Below are positions 46,467 to 56,441 of a DNA stretch of 64,000 nucleotides, piece after piece. The notes beneath the pieces were generated by a model. The model was given only the letters and a program-made list of their open reading frames with translations. It searched no databases and was not told the origin of the DNA. The DNA is from Phyllobacterium lublinensis. Lineage in GTDB: Bacteria > Pseudomonadota > Alphaproteobacteria > Rhizobiales > Rhizobiaceae. Position 1 is the first letter of the stretch, and each line of letters begins with the position of its first letter. The stretch lies in NCBI RefSeq assembly GCF_020164435.1, contig NZ_JAIUDQ010000009.1:1-64000 (forward strand), written 5' to 3'. Made by a program: the position numbers and the translations under genes.

Positions 46467-46907
46467 ATGAAGCAGCAAATCTTTATTCTCAACGGCCCGA
46501 ACCTCAACATGCTGGGAAAGCGTGAGCCGGGGATCTACGGTGCGACGACATTGAGCGATATCGAAGCGTTGTGCCGTGCGGAAGGTGAAAACCTTGGTGT
46601 CGAAATCGTGTTTCGCCAGTCCAACCACGAGGGTGATCTGGTCAGCTGGATTCAGGAGGCAGGCGAGCGTCAAGCATTGGTTTTGATCAATCCCGCCGCC
46701 TACACGCATACATCCATCGCATTGCATGACGCCATCCGCGCGGCCTCTGTAACGCTGGTGGAAGTTCATCTCTCGAATATTCACGCGCGCGAGTCATTCC
46801 GCCACCACTCCTATGTTTCCTCTTTGGCCAAAGGGGTGATATGTGGCTTCGGAGTCGATGGCTACGTGATGGGCCTGCGCGCACTCATCAAGCTGGCGTC
46901 GCAATAG
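46467..46907 (+). CDS. aroQ: type II 3-dehydroquinate dehydratase
   Basis: Third step of the shikimate pathway. 146 aa, with [19 protein letters not shown] (catalytic Tyr24 in IYG), [34 protein letters not shown] and [21 protein letters not shown] (catalytic His). It heads the aroQ-accB-accC-aat run, a gene order common in alphaproteobacteria. Confidence 0.96.
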   Translation: MKQQIFILNGPNLNMLGKREPGIYGATTLSDIEALCRAEGENLGVEIVFRQSNHEGDLVSWIQEAGERQALVLINPAAYTHTSIALHDAIRAASVTLVEVHLSNIHARESFRHHSYVSSLAKGVICGFGVDGYVMGLRALIKLASQ

Positions 46908-46945
46908 CCGACGCTGCCGAACAGAAATAAGGGGCTTGAAAAAGC

Positions 46946-47419
46946 ATGGCTAACAGAAACACCGGGATCGACAAGGTCATGATCCGCGACCTCGCGGAAA
47001 TCCTGAACGAAACGGACCTCACGGATATCGAGATCGAACAGGGCGACCTTCGTATTCGTGTATCGAGGCAGGTCACGGTCCAGGCGGCGGCGCCACAACC
47101 GTTTTATGCGCAGGCCCCTGCAGCTGCTCCTGCGGCCGCGACGGCGCCTGCTGCTCCCGTTGCAACCCCGGCCGGCGATCCCTCCAAGAATGCTATCCCC
47201 TCGCCCATGGTCGGGACCGTATACATGGCTCCCGCGCCGGGTGCGCGCAACTTCATCGAGGTGGGAACGCAGGTCAAGGAAGGCCAGACGCTGCTGATCA
47301 TCGAGGCGATGAAAACAATGAACCAGATCCCCTCGCCACGCGCCGGGACGGTCACTTCAATCCTCGTCAGCGACAGCCAGCCTGTCGAATACGGCGAATT
47401 GCTGGTCGTGATTGAGTAA
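46946..47419 (+). CDS. accB: biotin carboxyl carrier protein of acetyl-CoA carboxylase
   Basis: 157-aa carrier subunit. A short N-terminal helix is followed by an Ala/Pro-rich flexible linker (about residues 47-80) and the biotinyl domain with the attachment Lys K123 in EAMKTMNQI and the thumb region [19 protein letters not shown]. Spacing of 32 bases to accC implies co-expression. Confidence 0.96.
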   Translation: MANRNTGIDKVMIRDLAEILNETDLTDIEIEQGDLRIRVSRQVTVQAAAPQPFYAQAPAAAPAAATAPAAPVATPAGDPSKNAIPSPMVGTVYMAPAPGARNFIEVGTQVKEGQTLLIIEAMKTMNQIPSPRAGTVTSILVSDSQPVEYGELLVVIE

Positions 47420-47451
47420 GTTCCCGGAAGCTTGAGCAGATCGAGAGCGTA

Positions 47452-48813
47452 ATGTTTCAGAAAATCCTCATAGCCAACCGTGGCGAAATTGCATTGCGCG
47501 TCCTGCGTGCGTGCAAAGAGCTTGGCATACAGACCGTCGCCGTTCACTCGACGGCTGACGCTGACGCGATGCATGTGCGGCTTGCCGACGAAAGCGTCTG
47601 CATAGGACCGCCTCCCTCACGCGAGAGCTATCTGAATATCCATCAGATCGTTGCTGCCTGCGAAATCACCGGCGCCGATGCGATCCACCCCGGATACGGA
47701 TTCCTTTCGGAAAACGCCAAGTTCGCCGAGATTCTCGAGGCACACAACATCACATTCATTGGCCCCACCGCAGCACATATTCGTGTCATGGGCGACAAGA
47801 TCGAAGCCAAGCGCACTGCAAAGCGCCTCGGCATCCCGGTCGTTCCAGGTTCGGATGGCGGCGTGACGGACGACAAGGAAGCCGCCCGGATCTGCGCTGA
47901 AATCGGCTACCCCGTCATCATCAAGGCTTCTGCCGGCGGCGGCGGCCGCGGCATGAAGGTCGCCATGAACGAGGAGGAGCTCTCCGTAGCTCTCTCCACG
48001 GCACGAACAGAAGCAGGCGCTGCCTTTGGCGATGATGCCGTCTACATCGAAAAATACCTGCAGAAGCCCCGCCATATCGAAGTCCAGATCATGGGCGACG
48101 GCAATGGCAAGGCGGTGCATCTCGGCGAACGTGACTGCTCGCTGCAGCGCCGCCACCAGAAAGTCTGGGAAGAGGCCAACTCGCCTGCGCTCAATTCCGA
48201 TGCGCGCGAGCGCATTGGCATGATCTGCGCCAATGCGATGGCTGACATGGGTTACAGGGGCGCCGGCACCATCGAGTTCCTCTATGAAAACGGTGAATTC
48301 TACTTCATCGAGATGAATACGCGTCTCCAGGTAGAGCATCCCGTCACCGAAGCGATCACTGGCATCGACCTTGTTCATGAACAGATTCGCGTTGCCTCGG
48401 GCGGCGGCCTGTCAGTGACCCAGGATGACATCCGCTTTTCTGGTCATGCCATCGAATGCCGTATCAATGCGGAGGATCCGCGCACGTTTACGCCTTCACC
48501 AGGCAAGATCACCCATTACCATACGCCCGGCGGCCTCGGTATTCGCGTCGATTCCGGCGTCTACACGGGCTACAAGATACCGCCCTATTATGACAGCCTC
48601 ATCGGCAAGCTCATCGTCCATGGGCGCAACCGTGTCGAATGCATGATGCGTCTGCGGCGGGCGCTGGACGAGTTCGTTGTGGATGGAATCAAGACCACAT
48701 TGCCACTCTTCCAGGACCTGATAAACAATCCTGACATTGCCAATGGCGATTATGATATTCATTGGCTGGAAAAATATCTGGCTGGCGACACAGCAGACAC
48801 TGCAGAAGAATAG
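47452..48813 (+). CDS. accC: biotin carboxylase subunit of acetyl-CoA carboxylase
   Basis: 453-aa ATP-grasp enzyme that carboxylates the biotin of AccB, first step of fatty acid synthesis. [79 protein letters not shown] and the C-terminal [22 protein letters not shown] are all intact. Confidence 0.97.
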   Translation: MFQKILIANRGEIALRVLRACKELGIQTVAVHSTADADAMHVRLADESVCIGPPPSRESYLNIHQIVAACEITGADAIHPGYGFLSENAKFAEILEAHNITFIGPTAAHIRVMGDKIEAKRTAKRLGIPVVPGSDGGVTDDKEAARICAEIGYPVIIKASAGGGGRGMKVAMNEEELSVALSTARTEAGAAFGDDAVYIEKYLQKPRHIEVQIMGDGNGKAVHLGERDCSLQRRHQKVWEEANSPALNSDARERIGMICANAMADMGYRGAGTIEFLYENGEFYFIEMNTRLQVEHPVTEAITGIDLVHEQIRVASGGGLSVTQDDIRFSGHAIECRINAEDPRTFTPSPGKITHYHTPGGLGIRVDSGVYTGYKIPPYYDSLIGKLIVHGRNRVECMMRLRRALDEFVVDGIKTTLPLFQDLINNPDIANGDYDIHWLEKYLAGDTADTAEE

Positions 48814-48815
48814 GC

Positions 48816-49430
48816 ATGTCGGGTAGAGACCCGGAAGAGATCTTCAGAATTGACCCCGCGTTGCTGTTGCGCGCCTATGCGACCGGGGTCTTTCCCATGG
48901 CTGAAGAAGCCGACAATCCTGAAATTTTCTGGGTTCGTCCTGAAAAACGCGGCATCATTCCCTTCGAGAATTTTCACGTTTCACGCAGCCTGCGCAAGGT
49001 TGTCCGGCAGGGTCGCTTCGATATTCGCAGGGATACCGACTTCGCCGGCGTCATTGACGGTTGCGCCAGTGGTAGCGGTGAAAGAGCCCGTACCTGGATC
49101 AACGGGCCCATTCGCGAGGCCTATTCCAGGCTGTTCGACCTAGGCTATTGTCACACGGTGGAAGCCTGGCACGACGGAGAACTGGTCGGCGGCCTCTATG
49201 GCATCGCACTTGGCTCTGCCTTCTTCGGCGAAAGCATGTTTTCGCGCCAAAGAGACGCTTCGAAGGTCTGCCTCGTCCATCTCGTCAGCCATCTGATCGA
49301 GAAGGGCTATACTTTGCTCGATACGCAGTTCACCACCAACCACCTGGAATCATTCGGTGCCGTCGAGGTCCCGCGCCGCCAGTATCAGAAGATGCTGGAG
49401 AATGCGCTGGCGCAGCCGGCGGAATTCTAG
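48816..49430 (+). CDS. aat: leucyl/phenylalanyl-tRNA-protein transferase
   Basis: N-end rule enzyme that adds Leu or Phe to proteins beginning with Lys or Arg, marking them for ClpAP. 204 aa; [74 protein letters not shown] and [21 protein letters not shown] cover the family. Starts two bases after the accC stop, so it is co-transcribed. Confidence 0.95.
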   Translation: MSGRDPEEIFRIDPALLLRAYATGVFPMAEEADNPEIFWVRPEKRGIIPFENFHVSRSLRKVVRQGRFDIRRDTDFAGVIDGCASGSGERARTWINGPIREAYSRLFDLGYCHTVEAWHDGELVGGLYGIALGSAFFGESMFSRQRDASKVCLVHLVSHLIEKGYTLLDTQFTTNHLESFGAVEVPRRQYQKMLENALAQPAEF

Positions 49431-49592
49431 GTTGCCATCACTTCTGATCGCCGTGTCATACGATCACATTGCCGTGTTAGCATGAAGCCGTGCACGCACG
49501 ATGCATCACAATGCAACAATTTTTATTTGCGGATGTCGGGTTAACCTCCACCCGTTCGTCCTAGATGCGGCAAGTCCAGAAGGAGATCTATC

Positions 49593-50006
49593 ATGAAAGT
49601 AAATCCATACCTGCTTTTTGACGGACAATGCGAACAAGCATTCAAGTTTTACGAAGACGTATTGGGTGGCAAGATCGAGGCGATGATCCGATTTGACGAA
49701 ATGCAAGAGAGTGGTGACTATCCGCCCGAGTCCGCGAAGAAAATCATGCATGTGTCATTGAGGTTCGGTGACAATGTCCTGATGGGATCCGACGATCCAT
49801 CTCCCAATTTTCAGAAGGCACAGGGCATGAGCGTTGCCCTTCACACGGAAACGCCAGCCGACGCAGAGGGCATATTTGCGGCTCTTTCAAGGGACGCAAC
49901 AACCATGATCATGCCTATCGGTGAAACGTCCTGGGCGCTACGGTTTGGAATGTTTGTCGATCGGTTCGGCACGCCCTGGATGATCAACTGCTCCAAGCCG
50001 ATGTAA
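49593..50006 (+). CDS. VOC family protein (PhnB/glyoxalase-like)
   Basis: 137-aa single VOC domain: MKVNPYLLFDGQCEQAFKFYEDVLGGKI, then MHVSLRFGDNVLMGSDDP and ALRFGMFVDRFGTPWMINCS. PhnB-like proteins of this kind are dimeric and often lack a full metal site; no substrate is known. AGAAGGAG precedes the ATG. It is separate from the aat operon (162-base gap). Confidence 0.85.
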   Translation: MKVNPYLLFDGQCEQAFKFYEDVLGGKIEAMIRFDEMQESGDYPPESAKKIMHVSLRFGDNVLMGSDDPSPNFQKAQGMSVALHTETPADAEGIFAALSRDATTMIMPIGETSWALRFGMFVDRFGTPWMINCSKPM

Positions 50007-50023
50007 TCTTCAATACATCCAGC

Positions 50024-50044
50024 GCGGCCGGTTAAATCGGCCGC
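50024..50044. terminator. hairpin between converging genes
   Basis: GCGGCCG-GTTAAAT-CGGCCGC, a perfect 7-bp stem between the ends of the VOC gene and the DUF2155 gene; no T-run on either side. Confidence 0.5.
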
Positions 50045-50045
50045 C

Positions 50046-50495
50046 TCATCCCTTGTCGGGTGCAGGTACGTCCGACTTCTGCTTGCAGCTTTTCAGCCAG
50101 ACGTCATAGACCGGATGCTCGACCGCATTGAGCCCCGGGCTGTCAGCGAACATCCAGCCGGAAAAAATCCGGCGAATCTTCCGATCGAGCGTAATCTCAT
50201 CGACTTCCACGAACGTGTCCGTCTTCGGCGCTTCAGTATCGGGACGCGTGTAGCAGGCACGCGGCGTAAGTTGCAGCGCCCCGAACTGCACCGTCTCGTC
50301 GATATAGACGTCAAAGCTGGTGATGCGGCCGGTGATCTTGTCGAGGCCTGAAAACACCGCGATCGGGTTGGTAATCTTTTCATCGGCATATGCCCGCATA
50401 CCGGACGCCAGGGACACCAGGCTCAAAGCCATCAAACCGATTACGACAAGGCGCGCATTCATGCGGAAGGGAAAGGACAGAGTCGAGCGGATCAT
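50046..50495 (-). CDS. DUF2155 family exported protein
   Basis: 149-aa protein with a signal peptide and the DUF2155 core: NPIAVFSGLDKITGRITSFDVYIDETVQFGALQLTPRACYTRP and DRKIRRIFSGWMFADSPGLNAVEHPVYDVWLKSCK. It is conserved in alphaproteobacteria beside the NDUFA12-like gene, as here, but its role is not established. The two Cys probably form a disulfide. ATG 50495 has GGAAG upstream. Confidence 0.88.
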   Translation of the reverse strand: MIRSTLSFPFRMNARLVVIGLMALSLVSLASGMRAYADEKITNPIAVFSGLDKITGRITSFDVYIDETVQFGALQLTPRACYTRPDTEAPKTDTFVEVDEITLDRKIRRIFSGWMFADSPGLNAVEHPVYDVWLKSCKQKSDVPAPDKG

Positions 50496-50590
50496 TTCAC
50501 TTCCGGTTCAAGGTTGCCAGGGAGATAGCGATTCCAGCCGTCGATAATGACCAATTGTGGCAGAAGAAGATCAGGCGACAATTGCCGGGA

Positions 50591-50989
50591 TCATGAACCG
50601 GGCGTCCAGGCATCGTAATCGCCGGTGACCGTAGGGCGGTTGTCGCCATGAGCGATGGAGCCTTTCGGGTGGTATGCGGCCGGGGACCCCGTCAAGTTGG
50701 GCTGATGGTTCTTTTCCCACGCATAGGGCTTGTAGTTTTCGCTTGAAGGCGGCGTGTCGACCCGGTGGTGGATCCAGCCATGCCATCCAGCAGGAATAGC
50801 AGAAGCTTCGGCATAGCCGTTATAGATGACCCAGCGCCGCTTTCGCCCTTCGGAATCAAACGTACCCTCATAGTAAACGTTGCCGAACTGGTCGGTGCCC
50901 ACCTTCGTACCCTTGCGCCATGTGAAAAACCGGGTACCGAGGGTCTGTCCGTTCCACCAAGTGAAAAACTGGGTAATGAAAGTCTTCAT
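50591..50989 (-). CDS. NDUFA12-like subunit/assembly factor of complex I
   Basis: 132-aa homologue of the mitochondrial NDUFA12 (B17.2) subunit: FFTWWNGQTLGTRFFTWRKGTKVGTDQFGNVYYEG, RRWVIYNGYAEASAIPAGWHGWIHHRVDTPPS and KPYAWEKNHQPNLTGSPAAYHPKGS. In alphaproteobacteria it is an accessory subunit of NADH:ubiquinone oxidoreductase on the cytoplasmic side. Precedes DUF2155 on the same strand. Confidence 0.93.
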   Translation of the reverse strand: MKTFITQFFTWWNGQTLGTRFFTWRKGTKVGTDQFGNVYYEGTFDSEGRKRRWVIYNGYAEASAIPAGWHGWIHHRVDTPPSSENYKPYAWEKNHQPNLTGSPAAYHPKGSIAHGDNRPTVTGDYDAWTPGS

Positions 50990-51062
50990 GGCTGTCCTGC
51001 TTTGTCCATAACGCTATGGCAATTCATCGGTTTATGGCCGTATCACTGGCCGATAGCAAGGG

Positions 51063-51545
51063 TCAAGTTGACGCGTGATCCAACCGCATCTTGAAACCGG
51101 CATGGGTCTTCTCGAAACCGAGCCGCTGGTAAAATCGGTGGGCATCCGCGCGTTTGGCGTTGGACGTCAGTTGCACGAGTGTGATGCCTCGTTCCCTCGC
51201 CACGTCGAGGCAATGAATAATCAGCCGGGAGCCAACACCCTTGCCGCGCATGTCGGCGCGGGTCTGAACGGCTTCAATGGCCATTCGGCGGGTGCCTCGC
51301 CCGGTCAGGGAGGTGATGAAAGTCACTTGGGCCGTGGCCACGACGTCACCTTCAACGACACCAACAAATAGCAGGTCGTTGGGGCTTTCCTCGATGGCCG
51401 TGAACGCACTTTCATATTGCGGCAGCGCGACGGGATCGGTCGTGTCACCATGGCCGCCGACCGAATCTTCTGCAAAAAGCCTGATCAGCGACGGCAGATC
51501 ATCGCGCGTAGCGTCACGAACGGTCAGACTGGTGTCCATGCTCAC
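51063..51545 (-). CDS. GNAT family N-acetyltransferase
   Basis: 160-aa acetyltransferase. The acetyl-CoA loop is RADMRGKGVGSRLI and the C-terminal VQLTSNAKRADAHRFYQRLGFEKTHAGFKMRL is the usual ending. The acceptor substrate is unknown. Its ATG overlaps the stop of the second GNAT gene by four bases. Confidence 0.85.
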   Translation of the reverse strand: MSMDTSLTVRDATRDDLPSLIRLFAEDSVGGHGDTTDPVALPQYESAFTAIEESPNDLLFVGVVEGDVVATAQVTFITSLTGRGTRRMAIEAVQTRADMRGKGVGSRLIIHCLDVARERGITLVQLTSNAKRADAHRFYQRLGFEKTHAGFKMRLDHAST

Positions 51546-52051
51546 GGCGCCAGCTCATACCCTGTCAGCGATTTCTCAAGCACGACAACAGATATGCCGG
51601 AATTCGGCTCACCCCAATTCTCCGTGCGGCCATTGGTCCGTTCGAACCCCCTGCTTTCATAAAAGCGGATAGCATTTTGATTTTTCTCGATAACCTCGAG
51701 TTGCAATGCAAACACGCCCGGGAAAGCACTCTCCACTTCCGCAAGCAGGAGGGAGCCGACGCCCTGCTTTTGATATTCCGGGTGCACGTAAAGCTGGTTG
51801 AGAATGGACAGCTTGTGATCCTTCTGCGACGCATATGCCATGCCCAATATGTCAGCGCCATCATCGGCAATGATGAACTCGGAATAGGGCTTGGCCAGCT
51901 GCTTCTTCAACGCGTCCAGCGAATGATAACGATTGGTAATGGCGTTGACCTTCTCGACGCCATATACATCGTCATACGTCGCGTGCCAGGTAAGGGCGAG
52001 CATGTCCCGGACAGTGTCCAGATCTTCCTTGGTGGCGCTGCGAACCCACAT
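51542..52051 (-). CDS. GNAT family N-acetyltransferase
   Basis: 169-aa acetyltransferase with VRSATKEDLDTVRDMLALTWHATYDDVYG, the acetyl-CoA loop VHPEYQKQGVGSLLLAEVE and LEVIEKNQNAIRFYESRGFERTNGR. The ATG directly follows the gatB stop (TAAATG), and its own stop overlaps the next GNAT. Two different GNATs coupled to gatB suggest co-expression, not a shared pathway. Confidence 0.85.
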   Translation of the reverse strand: MWVRSATKEDLDTVRDMLALTWHATYDDVYGVEKVNAITNRYHSLDALKKQLAKPYSEFIIADDGADILGMAYASQKDHKLSILNQLYVHPEYQKQGVGSLLLAEVESAFPGVFALQLEVIEKNQNAIRFYESRGFERTNGRTENWGEPNSGISVVVLEKSLTGYELAP

Positions 52052-53554
52052 TTAGTCGACGATCCCAAGCTTGGACTTGACCAGGTCGCTCACTGCCTGC
52101 GGATTGGCCTTGCCGCCCGTCGATTTCATCACTTGTCCGACAAACCAGCCGGCAAGGCTCGGTTTTGCCTTCGCCTGTTCGACCTTGTCCGGGTTGGCGG
52201 CGATGACGTCGTCGACAGCCTTTTCGATCGCGCCCGTATCGGTGACCTGCTTCATGCCGCGGCTTTCGACCAGCTCGCGCGGATCACCACCCTCGTTCCA
52301 GACGATTTCGAACAAATCCTTGGCGATCTTGCCGGAAATGGTGCCTTCCTTGATCAGGTCGATCACTGCACCGAGCTGCGCCGGCGAAACCGGGGATTCC
52401 TCGATGCCCTTGCCGGCCTTGTTCAAGGCGCCCAACAAATCATTGATGACCCAATTGGCCGACTGCTTGCCGTCACGTCCGTCTGCAACAGCCTCATAAT
52501 AATCGGCAATGGCCTTCTCGGTCACCAGGATCGATGCATCATAGACAGAAAGCCCCTGCTCGGAGACAAGGCGGGTCTTCTTGTCGTCCGGCAATTCCGG
52601 AAGGTCCGCCTTCAATTCATCGACATAGGCTTGTTCGAATTCGAGCGGAAGCAGATCAGGATCGGGGAAATAACGGTAATCATGCGCCTCCTCCTTGGAT
52701 CGCATCGAGCGCGTTTCACCCTTTACCGGATCGAACAGGCGCGTTTCCTGATCAATCGATCCACCATCTTCAAGGATAGCGATCTGGCGGCGTGCCTCAT
52801 ATTCGATTGCCTGTCCGACAAAACGGATCGAGTTGACGTTCTTGATTTCGCAACGCGTGCCAAATTCGCCACCGGGCCTGCGTACGGAGACGTTGACGTC
52901 GGCGCGCATCGAGCCCTCGTCCATATTGCCGTCACACGTGCCGAGGTAGCGGACGATGGTGCGAAGTTTGGTCAGGTAGGCCTTCGCCTCGTCGGACGAA
53001 CGCATATCCGGCTTGGATACGATTTCCATCAGCGCGACACCGGACCGGTTCAGGTCGACATAGGACATGGTCGGGTTCTGGTCGTGCAGCGACTTTCCGG
53101 CATCCTGCTCGAGATGCAGGCGCTCGATGCCGATCTCGATGTCCTCGAACTCGCCCTTTTTGTCGGGGCCGACCGAAATGATCATCTTGCCTTCGCCGAC
53201 GATGGGCTGCTTGAACTGCGAAATCTGGTAGCCCTGCGGCAAATCCGGATAGAAATAGTTCTTGCGGTCAAACACGGATTTCAGGTTGATCTGCGCCTTC
53301 AGACCAAGCCCGGTTCGAATGGCTTGGCGTACGCACCATTCATTGATCACCGGCAACATGCCTGGCATCGCGGCATCGACCAGCGACACATTCTCATTCG
53401 GCTCGGCGCCGAAAGTCGTGGACGCACCGGAAAACAGTTTCGAATTGGAGGTGACCTGCGCATGAACTTCCATGCCAACGACGATCTCCCAATCGCCTGT
53501 GGCACCGGAAATGAAACGCTTGGGTTCGGGCGTACGGGTATCAACGAGAGTCAT
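52052..53554 (-). CDS. gatB: aspartyl/glutamyl-tRNA amidotransferase subunit B
   Basis: Subunit of GatCAB that converts mischarged Glu-tRNA(Gln) and Asp-tRNA(Asn). 500 aa: [94 protein letters not shown], and the C-terminal YqeY-like tail [20 protein letters not shown]. gatA and gatC are not in the window. Confidence 0.96.
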   Translation of the reverse strand: MTLVDTRTPEPKRFISGATGDWEIVVGMEVHAQVTSNSKLFSGASTTFGAEPNENVSLVDAAMPGMLPVINEWCVRQAIRTGLGLKAQINLKSVFDRKNYFYPDLPQGYQISQFKQPIVGEGKMIISVGPDKKGEFEDIEIGIERLHLEQDAGKSLHDQNPTMSYVDLNRSGVALMEIVSKPDMRSSDEAKAYLTKLRTIVRYLGTCDGNMDEGSMRADVNVSVRRPGGEFGTRCEIKNVNSIRFVGQAIEYEARRQIAILEDGGSIDQETRLFDPVKGETRSMRSKEEAHDYRYFPDPDLLPLEFEQAYVDELKADLPELPDDKKTRLVSEQGLSVYDASILVTEKAIADYYEAVADGRDGKQSANWVINDLLGALNKAGKGIEESPVSPAQLGAVIDLIKEGTISGKIAKDLFEIVWNEGGDPRELVESRGMKQVTDTGAIEKAVDDVIAANPDKVEQAKAKPSLAGWFVGQVMKSTGGKANPQAVSDLVKSKLGIVD

Positions 53555-53744
53555 GCTGGCCTGTCATTCCTGGCTAAAAAATTCTCTCCATTGGCTAGTG
53601 CAATCCGTCTGATGAGGCAAGTGTTTCTCAACTTCTTCGTCCGAAGAATGAGGAAATGCCGGCCTTGATGACAACCTTGGCCGATCCACCAAAGTCGGGG
53701 TTTACCTTTTAACGCGTCTGCCTTGGCGGGACACGGCTGACAGA

Positions 53745-54608
53745 TCAGCCGCGCAGATGGTCCTTGCCAAGATGCCCAAGGACCACATCCAGCAAAGCCC
53801 GCAGTCGAGGCAGCCGTCTCAGGTCGCGATGGTAACCCAACCATGTGTCACGGCCGGGCGGTTGATCCGGTATGTCCACAAGTCTGATGTCCTTCATGGT
53901 ATCGCCCAACGGTCTTGGAAGCACAGCCAGGCCCACTCCCCTTGCGCAGAGAGAAGCCTGCACCTCCCGGTTGTTGCTGCGCATTGCAACTGTCGCATTG
54001 GGAAATTGGCGGTTCAGCCATTCGACGTCGGGCATCCCGCCAAAGGCCTCGTCCATGGTCACCAGCTTGACCCCTTCCCCGCCCACTGCGGGATCGGAGG
54101 TTCCGATCGGCGCATACAGACCATAGTCAATATGAACGAGCCGCCGCGAAACGACGTTGGCTTCGGTGAATGGCTTGATTCTGAACACAAGGTCCGCTTC
54201 ACGCCGCGCAAGATCGAGAAGACGGAAATCCGTAACGAGTTCGACCACAACCCTTGGATAGATAGTGTGGAAGTCCGCAAGAATTGGTGACAGGACGTGC
54301 AGGCCGAACCAGTCGGAACAGGATAGGCGTATCACACCGTCGAGCTGCCGCTCCTGGCCTGCAAGTTGCCTCTGCAAGCCAAGCATCTCTTCTTCCATTC
54401 GCTCCGCATGCGGAAGAGCAAGCGCACCCTCATCCGTCAGCACGAACCCCTCGGCAGTCCGCTGAAACAGTGAATGGCCAGCGGCTTCCTCGAATGCCCT
54501 CAGTCGCCTGCCCATGGTTGGCTGGGTAAGACCAACCTGGCGCGCAGCCGCGCCCAAGGTTCCTTCCCTGGCAATGGCCAGAAATATTCTGACATCACTC
54601 CATTCCAT
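53745..54608 (-). CDS. LysR family transcriptional regulator
   Basis: 287-aa regulator: N-terminal winged helix (MEWSDVRIFLAIAREGTLGAAARQVGLTQPTMGRRLRAFEEAAGHSLFQR) and a substrate-binding effector domain. ATG 54608 has GGTGGG upstream; 54683 is too far out. It is divergent from the quinone reductase-like gene, with a perfect palindrome in the shared 107-base gap, the classical LysR arrangement, so it probably controls that gene and itself. Confidence 0.9.
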   Translation of the reverse strand: MEWSDVRIFLAIAREGTLGAAARQVGLTQPTMGRRLRAFEEAAGHSLFQRTAEGFVLTDEGALALPHAERMEEEMLGLQRQLAGQERQLDGVIRLSCSDWFGLHVLSPILADFHTIYPRVVVELVTDFRLLDLARREADLVFRIKPFTEANVVSRRLVHIDYGLYAPIGTSDPAVGGEGVKLVTMDEAFGGMPDVEWLNRQFPNATVAMRSNNREVQASLCARGVGLAVLPRPLGDTMKDIRLVDIPDQPPGRDTWLGYHRDLRRLPRLRALLDVVLGHLGKDHLRG

Positions 54609-54627
54609 GAATTGCCCACCCATACAA

Positions 54628-54650
54628 AAATGCATGAACATCATGCATTT
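54628..54650. promoter_or_regulatory. perfect palindrome, likely LysR operator
   Basis: Ten-base arms AAATGCATGA and TCATGCATTT around ACA. It lies 19 bases from the LysR ATG and 65 from the reductase ATG, so it is well placed to act on both promoters. Confidence 0.6.
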
Positions 54651-54715
54651 AATTTCATTTTCATTCAAGAAAGAACACAGCATGCTCGGGCAACTCGAAC
54701 ACAGGATTGATACAA

Positions 54716-55702
54716 ATGGACACCATGAAGGTTGAGATGACCGAGCAAAACGGCTCTACATTTCATCAGACAACCGCTGCACGGCCGGTCGCTGCGGCCG
54801 GAGAGGTGCTCGTGCGCATTGCGGCGAGCGGCGTAAACCCGCTCGATACAAAAATACGGGCGGGCAATGCGGCGCACGCGGCACACCCGCTTCCGGCAAT
54901 CCTCGGTATCGACCTTGCGGGCGTGGTCGAGGCTGTCGGAGGAGAGGTGAGCGGGTTCAATCCGGGTGATGAAGTATATGGTATGACGGGTGGTGTCGGT
55001 GGCATTCAAGGCTCGCTCGCCGAATATTCGGCCGTCGACGCAAGGCTGCTGGCATTGAAGCCGTCAACCCTGTCCATGCGCGAAGCGGCCTCGCTGCCGC
55101 TTGTTTTCATCACCGCCTGGGAGGGCCTGGTCGACCGGGCGAAGGTCAAACGTGGACAGAAAGTCCTGGTTCTCGGTGGTGCAGGCGGTGTCGGTAACAT
55201 GGTGGTGCAGATTGCCACATCTTTTGACGCAGATGTCTACGCCGTCGATGGCCCGCAAAAGGCCGACTACATCCGGAGTATTGGAGCAACTGCCATTGAT
55301 CGTTTGGAGGACGTCAACGAATACGTATCCCGATACACGCAAGGCCACGGCTTTGACGTCGTGTACGACACCCTCGGCGGGACAGGCCTGGATACAGCTT
55401 TCAACGCAGTGGCTCGCTTCGGTCATGTGGTCAGCAGTCTCGGCTGGGGAACGCATTCCCTTGCTCCCCTGTCGTTCAAGGCGGCAACCTATTCAGGAGT
55501 GTTTACATTGTTGCCGCTGCTGACCGGCGAAGGCCGGGCCCATCACGGCGATATCCTTCGTGAAGCGACCAGGCTCGCAGAAGCGGGCAAGTTGGTTCCA
55601 AGGCTTGATCCGCGCCGGTTCGACATGACCAATGTCGCTGCTGCACATCGACTGATCGAGACCCGACAGGCAAACGGAAAACTCGTCATCGATATCGGGT
55701 AG
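54716..55702 (+). CDS. zinc-independent medium-chain dehydrogenase/quinone oxidoreductase
   Basis: 328-aa MDR-superfamily NADPH oxidoreductase of the zeta-crystallin type. VLVRIAASGVNPLDTKIRAGNA, ILGIDLAGVVEAVGGEVSGFNPGDEVYGMTGG, and the Rossmann motif VLVLGGAGGVGNMVVQIATSF are clear. Catalytic zinc ligands are absent, as in quinone reductases. ATG 54716 chosen; an upstream TTG at 54707 is possible. Divergent from and probably regulated by the LysR protein. Confidence 0.9.
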   Translation: MDTMKVEMTEQNGSTFHQTTAARPVAAAGEVLVRIAASGVNPLDTKIRAGNAAHAAHPLPAILGIDLAGVVEAVGGEVSGFNPGDEVYGMTGGVGGIQGSLAEYSAVDARLLALKPSTLSMREAASLPLVFITAWEGLVDRAKVKRGQKVLVLGGAGGVGNMVVQIATSFDADVYAVDGPQKADYIRSIGATAIDRLEDVNEYVSRYTQGHGFDVVYDTLGGTGLDTAFNAVARFGHVVSSLGWGTHSLAPLSFKAATYSGVFTLLPLLTGEGRAHHGDILREATRLAEAGKLVPRLDPRRFDMTNVAAAHRLIETRQANGKLVIDIG

Positions 55703-55719
55703 TTTTCACTAGCCCCTGG

Positions 55720-56349
55720 CTAGGGTTGCAAACCCTCGAGCATCTCGCGCAGCACCATGCGCTTATAGTATTCCACCAGCGCAGCACCCTCGCTGCGCTC
55801 CACCGATATGGCGAGGCGCATTGTGGCTTCACCGAGTTGCATGATGAGGAAACTTGAGGTTTCAAGTTCCGTCCAGTCCGCCATGGGATCGACGCGTGCC
55901 CGCGCCGCCGCCAACACAGCGCCATTGATCCGGCTATCGGCAAGGTCAATGTCACGCAGTGCAGTGTCGGCTTGCGTGCCCGACCAGATGTCCCGCATCA
56001 CCGGTTCGGCCAGGAACATCGCGTAGTATATGTCGATCAACGCCCCGAAGGCGTTGCGGAGCCCTTCAATGTCCCGCACGTCCTGCAGGTTCTCTGCAAT
56101 ACAGGCCTGGCCGGCATCATTGTAGCGTTCTGCCAGCGTACGGATGATAGACCCCTTGTCCGGGAAGTACTGGTAGAGGGAGCCGATGGAAATGCCTGCC
56201 ATTTCGGCCACGTCGCTCATGCGCATGCCGTCGCTTCCACCGCGCTCGATCAAGGCCGATGCACAGGCAAGAATTCGCTCCACCCGCTCGCGGCTGCGCT
56301 TCTGCGTCGGTTCCCGCCTCGCGCCTTCAATGGCCGTATTCTGATTCAT
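55720..56349 (-). CDS. TetR family transcriptional regulator
   Basis: 209-aa repressor: helix-turn-helix KRSRERVERILACASALIERGGSDGMRMSDVAEMAGISIGSLYQYFPDKGSIIRTLAERYN, followed by a C-terminal ligand domain with its own dimerisation helices. GAGGAATACTC precedes the ATG. It is divergent from the NmrA-DUF1772 genes and likely represses them; its signal is unknown. Confidence 0.92.
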   Translation of the reverse strand: MNQNTAIEGARREPTQKRSRERVERILACASALIERGGSDGMRMSDVAEMAGISIGSLYQYFPDKGSIIRTLAERYNDAGQACIAENLQDVRDIEGLRNAFGALIDIYYAMFLAEPVMRDIWSGTQADTALRDIDLADSRINGAVLAAARARVDPMADWTELETSSFLIMQLGEATMRLAISVERSEGAALVEYYKRMVLREMLEGLQP

Positions 56350-56423
56350 GAGTATTCCTCACATTCCGCTTGACTCCCATAATATGAGGATTTATCACAT
56401 TTGCAAATATGAGACATACTCAT
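56347..56423. promoter_or_regulatory. candidate TetR operators between the divergent genes
   Basis: ATGAG-ACATA-CTCAT (56409-56423) is a perfect 5-bp inverted repeat, and ATGAG-TATTC-CTCAC (56349-56363) over the tetR start is a near copy with the same spacing. ATGAG also occurs at 56384-56388. Repeated sites flanking both starts fit autoregulation and control of the NmrA operon. Confidence 0.5.
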
Positions 56424-56441
56424 GTTTAAAGGGAGATGAAA

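Noticed and set aside
51063..52051. The two GNAT genes as YjhQ-type antitoxins for YjhX
   Set aside because: They are more than 10 kb from yjhX, on the other strand and coupled to gatB; nothing links them to YjhX.
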